This document shows positions 1-6,518 of a DNA stretch of 64,000 nucleotides, in pieces (the stretch's first letter is position 1; each line of letters opens with the position of its first letter). This DNA comes from Pirellulales bacterium (GTDB lineage Bacteria; Planctomycetota; Planctomycetia; Pirellulales; Thermoguttaceae), in the NCBI GenBank assembly GCA_016931995.1, contig JAFGDS010000090.1:80464-144463 (forward strand). Direction: 5' to 3'. The translations under genes were made by a program, and so were the position numbers. The notes beneath the pieces are model-generated. The model was not told the DNA's origin. It did not search any database and saw only the letters and a program-made list of their open reading frames with translations.

Positions 1-1
1 C

Positions 2-568
2 GCGCCGCCGGCCGAACCTCAAGGCGCTCCGGAAGACGGGGCGCCCGAGGCCCAAGGCATCGACGAGATCCTGGCCGAGGAAGACTTCGCCGAGATGGCG
101 GCGCTGAAGTCCGAATTGGAGGACGCCAAGGACCGGGCGCTGCGGTTGGCGGCGGAGATGGAGAACTACCGCAAGCGGGTTGCCCGCCAGGTGGAGGAAG
201 AGCGCCGCTTCGCCCACGTGCCCTTGTTCCGCGACTTGCTACCCGTGGCCGACAACCTGGGCCGGGCCATCGAGGCCGCCGAGAAGAATTCCAGCGGGGC
301 GGGATTGCTGGAAGGGGTCAAACTCGTACTCCAGCAGCTTTGCGCGGTTTTCGAGAAGTATGATTGTCGGGAGATCGAGGCCCTGCACGCCCCGTTCGAT
401 CCAAACCTGCACCAGGCCGTCTCCCAGCAGCCCAGCGGCGAGTTTCCGCCCGGCACGGTCATTCAGGTGGTTCAGGCGGGCTTCCAGGCGCACGACCGCG
501 TGGTCCGCCCGAGCCAGGTGATCGTCTCGGCCGCGCCGCCGGAGGAAACGAGCGAAAACGAGGAATAG
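2..568 (+). CDS. grpE: Nucleotide exchange factor GrpE (5' end outside window)
   Basis: GrpE stimulates ADP/ATP exchange on DnaK in the cytosolic Hsp70 cycle. The frame is open from base 2, so the true start lies upstream; an internal Met at 95 is unlikely to be the start because the acidic Ala/Pro/Glu-rich stretch before it is typical of GrpE N-termini. Visible family features are the long coiled-coil helix with AEMENYRKR, then LLPVADNLGRAIE, and the C-terminal beta domain containing FDPNLHQAVSQQ and a GF-AHDRVVRPSQV-like end. The stop lies 7 nt before the next gene, suggesting co-transcription with the FmdB-like gene. dnaK, the usual partner, is not visible. Confidence 0.93.
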   Translation, partial: APPAEPQGAPEDGAPEAQGIDEILAEEDFAEMAALKSELEDAKDRALRLAAEMENYRKRVARQVEEERRFAHVPLFRDLLPVADNLGRAIEAAEKNSSGAGLLEGVKLVLQQLCAVFEKYDCREIEALHAPFDPNLHQAVSQQPSGEFPPGTVIQVVQAGFQAHDRVVRPSQVIVSAAPPEETSENEE

Positions 569-575
569 AATCGCC

Positions 576-872
576 ATGCCGACCTACGATTACGTCTGTG
601 ACGCGTGCGAGCACGCCTTCGAGCATTTCCAGTCGATCAAGGACGAGCCGCTGAAGAAATGCCCCGAGTGCGGCCGGCGGAAGCTCCGCCGACTGATCGG
701 GCCCGGCGCCGCGGTGGTGTTCAAGGGTTCGGGCTTCTATCAGACGGACTACCGCAGCGAGTCCTACAAGAAGGGCGCCGAGGCCGCCAAGAAGACCGCC
801 GGCGAGTCCGGCGCCAAAGACACCAACGGCGGCAAGAAGCCCGAAACCACGAACGCCTCGAAGGAGTCGTAA
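576..872 (+). CDS. FmdB-family zinc ribbon protein
   Basis: A 98-residue small protein beginning MPTYDYVCDACEHAFE, the signature of the FmdB/CxxC_CxxC_SSSS regulatory-type zinc ribbon. Cys8, Cys11, Cys29 and Cys32 form the two CxxC knuckles that should bind one zinc. The C-terminal third is low-complexity (Lys, Gly, Ala, Thr). The family is widespread but its function is unsettled; it was named after a putative regulator of formamidase expression. A GAGGAA Shine-Dalgarno sits inside the end of grpE, so the gene is probably translated from the grpE message. Confidence 0.85.
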   Translation: MPTYDYVCDACEHAFEHFQSIKDEPLKKCPECGRRKLRRLIGPGAAVVFKGSGFYQTDYRSESYKKGAEAAKKTAGESGAKDTNGGKKPETTNASKES

Positions 873-878
873 GGCTTC

Positions 879-1841
879 ATGACCTATCTTGTGGGAACCG
901 ACGAAGCGGGCTACGGGCCCAACCTGGGTCCGCTCGTGGTTTCCGCCTCGGTCTGGCACGTGCCCGACGGGTTTGACCCGGAGGGGCTCTACGCGGCGCT
1001 GGCCGACGCCGTTGCCCCGTCGGCCGGCGAAGCCTCGGCCAGGCGCGTGGCCATCGCCGACTCGAAAAAGCTCTACTCGCCCGGCGGCGGGTTGCGCCAC
1101 CTCGAGCGAGGGCTGCTCGTCGCCATGCGGCTTCTCGGCAAGCCGGCCGCTCATGCGAGAGAGCTATTCGACGCGCTCGATCCCGCCTCCGCCCCCGAGC
1201 GCGACGAGTTGCCGTGGCACGCGGATCGTGACGAAGCGATTCCCATCGACGCGAAGCCCGACGAAATCGCCGAGTTGGTGGCGCACGTGCGGCGGGCGCT
1301 CGACGCGGCGGGCGTGCGGCTCGTCGATCTACGAAGCCGGGCGGTCTTTCCCGCGGCGTTCAATCGGCTGGTAACCCGATTCGATTCCAAGGGCCATGCG
1401 CTCTCGCACGTCACCCTCTCGCTTTTGGCCGATGCGCTCGCGCGGCTGCCCGATGGACCGGTCCGCGCCGTGTGCGACAAACACGGCGGGCGGGACCGCT
1501 ACGGGCCGCTTCTGGCGGAGCATTTCCCGGACGCCCTGTCCGAAGTCCACCAGGAAAGCCGCGCGGTGAGCCGGTATCGCGTCGGTCCGCGGGAACGCCG
1601 CGCGGACCTGGCCTTCCAGGCCAAGGGCGAAACCTGGCTGCCGGCCGCGCTGGCCTCGATGGCGTCGAAGTACTTGCGCGAGCTGTCGATGCGGGCGTTC
1701 AACGCCTTCTGGCGGGGGCGGATTGAGGGCCTTCGCCCCACCGCCGGCTACCCCCAGGACGCCCGGCGATTCCGCGCCGACATCGCCGCCGCGCGGGCCG
1801 AGCTGGCTATTGCGGACGACCTTCTTTGGAGAATACGATAA
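879..1841 (+). CDS. Ribonuclease HII-like protein (divergent)
   Basis: A 320-residue protein with the RNase HII fold signature. The N-terminus has GTDEAGYGPNLGPLVV (Asp8-Glu9, compare DEAGRGPLAGPVV in RNase HII), then ADSKKLYSP at 60-68, VCDKHGG (Asp200), and an AKGETW...SMASKYLRE block at 248-268 matching the KGD...AASIVAKVTRD region. Predicted catalytic residues are Asp8, Glu9, Asp200 and Glu251; the last is Asp in classical enzymes. It is about 100 residues longer than E. coli RNHB because of an insertion around 85-195. It starts 6 nt after the FmdB-like gene. Activity on RNA/DNA hybrids is inferred from family only. Confidence 0.7.
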   Translation: MTYLVGTDEAGYGPNLGPLVVSASVWHVPDGFDPEGLYAALADAVAPSAGEASARRVAIADSKKLYSPGGGLRHLERGLLVAMRLLGKPAAHARELFDALDPASAPERDELPWHADRDEAIPIDAKPDEIAELVAHVRRALDAAGVRLVDLRSRAVFPAAFNRLVTRFDSKGHALSHVTLSLLADALARLPDGPVRAVCDKHGGRDRYGPLLAEHFPDALSEVHQESRAVSRYRVGPRERRADLAFQAKGETWLPAALASMASKYLRELSMRAFNAFWRGRIEGLRPTAGYPQDARRFRADIAAARAELAIADDLLWRIR

Positions 1842-1880
1842 TAGGGTACTGGCGCGCCGATCGGGCGCGATGCGCTCGCC

Positions 1881-1952
1881 GTCATGCCGAGCGAAGCGAA
1901 GCATCTCATCTCGCGCGAGGCGAACGAGATCCTTCGCCGCGCTCAGGATGAC
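1881..1952. repeat. Family A palindromic repeat, copy 1
   Basis: Imperfect inverted repeat with arms GTCATGCCGAGCGAAGCGA... and ...CGCGCTCAGGATGAC separated by about 25 nt. Related copies occur at 32238-32306 and 46386-46457. It lies between the RNase HII-like gene and the SixA-like gene and could fold in RNA as a long hairpin. No coding content. Confidence 0.75.
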
Positions 1953-2031
1953 GGAGCGGCTGAAGTGACGGCCAGGTCAGGATGACGTGTGAACCACGGG
2001 ATGGATTCTTGCTTCGTGAGGAGACACCCCG

Positions 2032-2526
2032 ATGATCCTGTACATCACGCGTCACGCTTGGGCAGGCCGGTTCGGCGATCCCGATTGGCCGGATGATTTC
2101 GAGCGCCCGCTCACGAACAAGGGCCAGGCGCGGTTTGCCGAGGTTGTGTTGCGGCTGGTCGAGCGAGGCTACGCACCAGAGATCGTGGCCACGAGCCCCG
2201 TGGTCCGCTGCCGCCAAACGGCCGAGATAATCGTCGACGGCCTACCGCACCGGCCGGATCGGGTCGAGCTGGACGAACTCAAGCCAGGCAGCGATCTCGA
2301 GGGGCTCTTGCGTTGGACCGCGGCGCAGGCGGGCGAGCATCGTTCCGTGGCCTGGGTCGGCCACGCCCCCGACGTCGGCCGGTTGACTGCCTCGCTGATC
2401 GGCCAGCCCGGCGGCTGGATCCGCTTCGCCAAAGCCGCAACCGCCGCCATCCGCTTCTACGACGCTCCCGAACCCGGCGCCGGCGAGCTGAACTGGCTCG
2501 TAACCGCGAAGATGTTGGGGTGCTGA
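2032..2526 (+). CDS. sixA: SixA-type phosphohistidine phosphatase
   Basis: A 164-residue member of the histidine phosphatase (phosphoglycerate mutase-like) superfamily. The N-terminal ITRHA motif supplies the phosphorylated His8, a central ATSPVVRCRQTAEI gives a conserved Arg, and WVGHAPDVG carries the second catalytic His. Length and the RHA (rather than RHG) motif match SixA, which dephosphorylates phosphohistidines on HPt or phosphotransfer proteins. A GAGGAG Shine-Dalgarno lies 8 nt before the ATG. No two-component or PTS genes are adjacent, so its substrate here is unknown. Confidence 0.83.
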   Translation: MILYITRHAWAGRFGDPDWPDDFERPLTNKGQARFAEVVLRLVERGYAPEIVATSPVVRCRQTAEIIVDGLPHRPDRVELDELKPGSDLEGLLRWTAAQAGEHRSVAWVGHAPDVGRLTASLIGQPGGWIRFAKAATAAIRFYDAPEPGAGELNWLVTAKMLGC

Positions 2527-2702
2527 GCCGCGGCATCAGGGATAAGCTCCGGGGAGCCCTCGATCTTATCCATGCTGCCAAAATTGGCTTTATCCCACAA
2601 AATTCGCATTTCCCCATGGTGTTATGGGAGTGGCCATCGCGCCGAATGGGGGATTGGTTCCGAATTCATCATTCCGGCCGAGTTCGCCGGCGATGCGGAC
2701 GA

Positions 2703-2708
2703 TATAAT
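2703..2708 (+). promoter_or_regulatory. Possible -10 element before exported protein gene
   Basis: A perfect TATAAT lies in an otherwise gene-free stretch (2527-2804), about 97 nt before the start at 2805. No good -35 hexamer is seen at 15-18 nt spacing, so this is weak on its own. Confidence 0.35.
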
Positions 2709-2804
2709 TTGAGGGGGAACTCGCCGCGCCGGACGCGGCCGTGCTCCCGCTGTCCTTTCGTCCAGACCAGGCTGGGAAAATCTCGCCCGGGAGGAATGGA
2801 AATC

Positions 2805-3203
2805 ATGAAACGATCGACCATCGCGGCAACAGTGATCCTTTGGGGACTCCTGGGGATGTCGGACGCCCTGGCTCAAGGACCGGTGGGCAGCTACCACCAC
2901 CGACCGTACTCGCCCTATCAGCCGTCTCGCCCGACGATGAGCCCCTGGTTCGGTCTGTACAACACCAATCGCGGTCCCCTGCCGAACTACTACAACTACG
3001 TTGTGCCCCGGCAGCAGCTTGAGCGAACGCTCCGTCAACAGGAAGACGCCATTCGCCAACAGAACGTCGAGTACCAAAGCCTCCAGCGGGACGTGTCGCG
3101 GTTTGAACGAGCGGCCGCCGCCCGGCCAACGGGGGCGTCCAGCAGGTTCTTCGAATACCGCGATCGCTTCCAGAACCAGCGGCTGTTCTTCGGCACGCGG
3201 TAG
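2805..3203 (+). CDS. Small exported hypothetical protein
   Basis: I do not recognise a family. The 132-residue product starts MKRSTIAATVILWGLLG, a signal peptide with a likely cut near ALAQG. The mature part is Tyr/Pro/Ser-rich (HHRPYSPYQPSRP), followed by a Gln/Glu/Arg-rich helix (about 70-105) that could be a short coiled coil, and ends FFEYRDRFQNQRLFFGTR. The start at 2805 is chosen because GGGAGGA lies about 9 nt upstream; an in-frame ATG at 2796 is too close to that site. The stop is only 10 nt from the convergent stop of the next gene. Confidence 0.7.
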   Translation: MKRSTIAATVILWGLLGMSDALAQGPVGSYHHRPYSPYQPSRPTMSPWFGLYNTNRGPLPNYYNYVVPRQQLERTLRQQEDAIRQQNVEYQSLQRDVSRFERAAAARPTGASSRFFEYRDRFQNQRLFFGTR

Positions 3204-3213
3204 AGCGGCCGTC

Positions 3214-3714
3214 TCACCGTGGTGCTGGCGGGGGCGTCGGGATAGCCTCCGGGGCCAGGGTGGGCGCGGCCGGCGGGACTAGTTCAGGCCAGGACTCCTC
3301 GGGCGCGGGGCCGGGAACGACCTCCGGAGCAATGGGCGGGGCCGGCGTCGGCCCGGGCAGCGACGGCATCACCGCCGAGCGGTAGTCCGGCCGATAGAGA
3401 TAACCGGTTGGGCTCCGCCACACCGTGACGGGCGGGGCAACCAGGACGGGCTGAGGGTAGACCGGTACGACGGGCGTCACTGGCACGGCCACCGGGTATG
3501 CCCAGCGGCGCTCGATCCGGGCCGCGCGGCGGGCCACCCCGCGCGGGACCGCGACGACGGGCACCGCCGGCGCAACCACAACCGGCGCCGGCACCGCCAC
3601 CACGCGTGCCCGCACCACCGCCACCGGATGTCCTCCCTCGGCGGGCAGCGCCTGGACGACCACGGCCGCCAACGCCAACCCCGCCACGACGCGGATTCGA
3701 GTCCGTGGGAACAT
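3214..3714 (-). CDS. Exported Val/Pro/Ala-rich hypothetical protein
   Basis: A 166-residue product with an N-terminal signal peptide (MFPRTRIRVVAGLALAAVVV, cut likely near PAEG). The mature protein is dominated by Val, Pro and Ala, with an Arg-rich segment (GVARRAARIERRW), a YPQPVLVAPP stretch, and a TGYLYRPDYRSA segment near 115. The start at 3714 is supported by an AGGAGGAC Shine-Dalgarno; the frame is open further upstream but without signal character. No enzyme domain is visible, so a cell-envelope structural role is only a guess. It is convergent with the exported protein at 2805. Confidence 0.65.
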   Translation of the reverse strand: MFPRTRIRVVAGLALAAVVVQALPAEGGHPVAVVRARVVAVPAPVVVAPAVPVVAVPRGVARRAARIERRWAYPVAVPVTPVVPVYPQPVLVAPPVTVWRSPTGYLYRPDYRSAVMPSLPGPTPAPPIAPEVVPGPAPEESWPELVPPAAPTLAPEAIPTPPPAPR

Positions 3715-4033
3715 TTCAAAGTCCTCCTCGTCCTTGCCAGTCCTCCGAATCGAACAACACAGTAAAACTCTAACCTCCGAACGGCCAGAGGCAAGTCGGC
3801 CCAGCGAGAAGGTCAGAGCCAGATCGCGCCACGTCGCGGCGAGAAACACTGAAGACGGCCCCCTATCCCTCCGGAAGAGGGCAAGGATGAGGGCGATGGC
3901 GGTGGAACACTTCTCTCGTCGTCCCCGTGGGTTCTCCAAACCCGCGCCCCCGACCCCTCTGGCAAAGGAGAGGGGAGGCATGGGGGGGCCGGCCGTCCTC
4001 GACTTGATGCGCGTGCCAAGACACTGCGGGGCC
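3715..4033. other. Gene-free stretch with degenerate CTCTCC-type repeat
   Basis: Between the Pro-rich exported gene and the end of trmL. It holds two degenerate versions of family D: CCCTCCGGAAGAGGG near 3865, and CCCCTCTGGCAAAGGAGAGGG around 3953-3976. Both lie in the reverse-strand leader region of the 3214-3714 gene. No further gene is seen. Confidence 0.5.
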
Positions 4034-4501
4034 CTATCCATTAGGGGGTAGATTCCATCCCGTCTGACGCCGCCCTTCGTACAGCGCCAGGGCTACCGCG
4101 ACCGACAGATTCAGGCTTCGGGCCCGCGGGTGGATGGGGATGCGGAGGCGCCGGTCCGCGTGGGCTGCCAGCAACGACGCCGGCAATCCCCGCGATTCTG
4201 CCCCGAACACCAACACGTCGCCGGCGCTCAGCGAGACCTCGGCCAGCGCGCACGGGGCGGTCTTCGAGAAGAGCCAAAACCGCCGGCCGGCCAACCGCCC
4301 TTCGAGCGTCTCGAAGTCGTCGACCGCTTCCCAGTCGAGATGTTGCCAGTAGTCCAAGCCGGCGCGGCGAAGGCGGCGGTCGTCGATCTGGAACCCCAGG
4401 GGCCGAACCAGCCAGAGTTTGGCTCCCAGGGCGACGCACGTGCGCCCGACGCTGCCGGTGTTGTAGGCGATCTCCGGATGGTAAAGGACGACGTGGAACA
4501 T
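4034..4501 (-). CDS. trmL: tRNA (cytidine/uridine-2'-O-)-methyltransferase TrmL
   Basis: A 155-residue SPOUT (SpoU/TrmH superfamily) methyltransferase. The start MFHVVLYHPEIAYNTGSVGR is the TrmL signature with the N-x-G motif 1. Motif 2 is VFGAESRGLP and motif 3 is IPIHPRARSLNLSVAVAL, which together form the trefoil-knot SAM site. TrmL 2'-O-methylates the wobble base (position 34) of tRNA-Leu isoacceptors in E. coli. Length matches the minimalist family (about 155). The start at 4501 is preferred over an upstream in-frame ATG because it aligns with the family N-terminus. Confidence 0.92.
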   Translation of the reverse strand: MFHVVLYHPEIAYNTGSVGRTCVALGAKLWLVRPLGFQIDDRRLRRAGLDYWQHLDWEAVDDFETLEGRLAGRRFWLFSKTAPCALAEVSLSAGDVLVFGAESRGLPASLLAAHADRRLRIPIHPRARSLNLSVAVALALYEGRRQTGWNLPPNG

Positions 4502-4629
4502 GGACGTGGGCCGCCGAAACGAGCCATTTCTCCACCGCGCCGCGGTTGGCATCCCCTTCGGCTTACGATAATATGGGGCCTGTTGGAGTAGAAGAGGGCT
4601 TCGATAGGTTATCCAACGGAAGATCGATC

Positions 4630-5736
4630 ATGCCGGAAGCATCCCACGCCTCGTATCGGCAGGCATTGGAGTTTGCCGAGCGCCAGGTGGCGGCACTGGT
4701 GGCGAACCACCCGGACTTCTTCCCCATGTACACCGTCGGCGGCAAATGGCATCACGGCGGCGAGTCGTGGACCGATTGGACCGGCGGATTCCTCGTGGGA
4801 ATGATGTGGGCGTTCGACGATGGGTCGGGCAACCCCGAGTGGCGCGCTCGGGCAGAGCACTACTGCCGGCTGCTCGAGCTCCGCCAGGTGGACCGCAACG
4901 TCCACGACTTGGGATTCCTCTTTCTGAATTCCTACTGGCCCTGGTACCAGCGCACCGGCGACGAGGCCGCCAAGGCCGTGCTCATCCAGGCAGGACGGAC
5001 GCTGAGCAAGCGATTTATCGAGACGGGCAAATACCTCTGCTCGTTTGTCGGACTGGATTCGCTCTTCGTCGACATCATGATGAACGTGCCGCTTCTGCTC
5101 GTGGCGGCCGATCTGGCCGGCGACGAATCGCTCCGCAACGTCGCGCTTGCGCATTGCCGCACCACGCGCGACCGGCTCGTCCGCGCCGACGGCTCCACCG
5201 CCCACGAGGGCCTATTCAACCTGCTGACCGGCGAGTTCCTCCGTCAGAGCACGCATCAAGGGCTCAGCGCCGAGAGCACCTGGGCGCGGGGGTTGGCCTG
5301 GTCGATGTACGGGTTCACGCAGGTCTACGAACTGACCGGCATGGACGAATTCCTCAAGGTCGCCCAGCGCAACGCCGAGTATTGGCTGGCTCACCTGCCG
5401 GAGGACAAGGTCCCCTATTGGGATTTCAACGCGGATCTGTCCCAGCCGCCGCCCTGGGGCGCGATGAAGGACAGCTCGGCCGGCGCGATCGCCGCGTCGG
5501 CCCTGTTGGACCTGGCCCGGCAGGCGGAATCGCCGGACAACTCCGTGGTTTACCACAACGCCGCGTTGGCGACGCTCGACGCCCTGTTGGACCCCAAGTA
5601 TCTGGCCGTCGACACGCCCGGCTGGGAGGGCGTCTTGAAGCACGGCGTCTACCACACGAAGCGGGACCTCGGCGTCGACGAGTCGGTCATCTGGGGCGAT
5701 TTCTTCTTCGTCGAAGCGCTGACGAAGGTGATCTGA
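4630..5736 (+). CDS. Unsaturated glucuronyl hydrolase-like protein (GH88)
   Basis: A 368-residue alpha/alpha-barrel glycoside hydrolase. Family hallmarks are SWTDWTGGFLVGMMW, HDLGFLF (His92-Asp93) and VDIMMNVPLL (Asp148); the two Asp positions match Asp88 and Asp149 of the Bacillus GL1 enzyme, the proton donor/acceptor pair for hydrating the 4,5-unsaturated uronate left by polysaccharide lyases. HQGLSAESTWARGLAW continues the conserved core. No signal peptide is seen from the 4630 start, so action on imported oligosaccharides in the cytoplasm is likely. GGAAG precedes this ATG; upstream in-frame Met codons (4546, 4573) are possible but less conserved. Coupled to the next gene by a 1-nt overlap. 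Confidence 0.87.
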   Translation: MPEASHASYRQALEFAERQVAALVANHPDFFPMYTVGGKWHHGGESWTDWTGGFLVGMMWAFDDGSGNPEWRARAEHYCRLLELRQVDRNVHDLGFLFLNSYWPWYQRTGDEAAKAVLIQAGRTLSKRFIETGKYLCSFVGLDSLFVDIMMNVPLLLVAADLAGDESLRNVALAHCRTTRDRLVRADGSTAHEGLFNLLTGEFLRQSTHQGLSAESTWARGLAWSMYGFTQVYELTGMDEFLKVAQRNAEYWLAHLPEDKVPYWDFNADLSQPPPWGAMKDSSAGAIAASALLDLARQAESPDNSVVYHNAALATLDALLDPKYLAVDTPGWEGVLKHGVYHTKRDLGVDESVIWGDFFFVEALTKVI

Positions 5737-6485
5737 TGCAGCTGGACGGCAAGGTGGCGCTGGTCACGGGCGGCACGAAGGGGATCGGCGCGGCCGCGGC
5801 CGTCGCCCTGGCTCGGGGTGGCGCGGACGTGGCCATCAACGGGCGGCACGACGACCCCTCGGCCCGCGAAACCCTCGGGCGGATTGAATCGCTCGGCCGG
5901 CGCGGCATTCTCGTCGTGGCCGACGTGGGCCGCCCGGACGAGGCCACGCGGTGTGTCCGCGAGACGGCCGAGCGGCTCGGGCCGGTCGACGTTCTGGTCC
6001 ATTCGGCCGGCGGCAGCATCCTCGGTGGGCTGCTCGACGTGTCGCCCGAGGCCTGGCACGAAGCCTTCGACGTCCACGTCCACGCCGTGTACTATCTCGC
6101 CCGCGCGGCCGTGCCCGCTATGAAGACCCGGCGCGAAGGCGCCATTATTCTCGTCTCGTCGGTGGCGGGCCTGCGCGGGTTGCCGTCGTTGTTGGCCTAT
6201 CAGACCGTCAAGGGCGCGATCCCGCAACTGGCCCGCGGTTTGGCTCGCGAGCTGGCCGACGACAACATCCGCGTCAATGCCGTGGCGCCGGGCGTCATCG
6301 CCACGCGGTTTCACGCGGGCCTCTCGCCCGAGCGGCGGCAATACAACGTCGATCACCGCATTCCGCTCCACCGCGAGGGCACGGCCGACGAAGTCGCCTC
6401 CCTCATTGTCGAGCTGGCCACGAACGACTACATCACCGGCGAAACCCTCGTCATCGACGGCGGGTTGACCATGCGGATCGCGTAG
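5736..6485 (+). CDS. SDR family oxidoreductase
   Basis: A 249-residue classical short-chain dehydrogenase/reductase. The Rossmann glycine motif is TGGTKGIG (11-18), the catalytic residues are in VSSVAG (Ser141/142) and YQTVK (Tyr155, Lys159), and NDYITGETLVIDGG closes the C-terminus as in FabG-like members. The start codon overlaps the stop of the glucuronyl hydrolase (TGATG), indicating translational coupling and probably a shared sugar-acid catabolic role, for example reducing a 4-deoxy-5-keto-uronate product. That substrate is inferred from the neighbour, not from the sequence. Confidence 0.88.
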   Translation: MQLDGKVALVTGGTKGIGAAAAVALARGGADVAINGRHDDPSARETLGRIESLGRRGILVVADVGRPDEATRCVRETAERLGPVDVLVHSAGGSILGGLLDVSPEAWHEAFDVHVHAVYYLARAAVPAMKTRREGAIILVSSVAGLRGLPSLLAYQTVKGAIPQLARGLARELADDNIRVNAVAPGVIATRFHAGLSPERRQYNVDHRIPLHREGTADEVASLIVELATNDYITGETLVIDGGLTMRIA

Positions 6486-6518
6486 ACTACAGGGATCTGC
6501 GAGAAAGGGGGTGTTCGG

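Noticed and set aside
1842..2031. Mobile element at the family A repeat
   Set aside because: No transposase or target-site duplication; it is a small non-coding palindrome.
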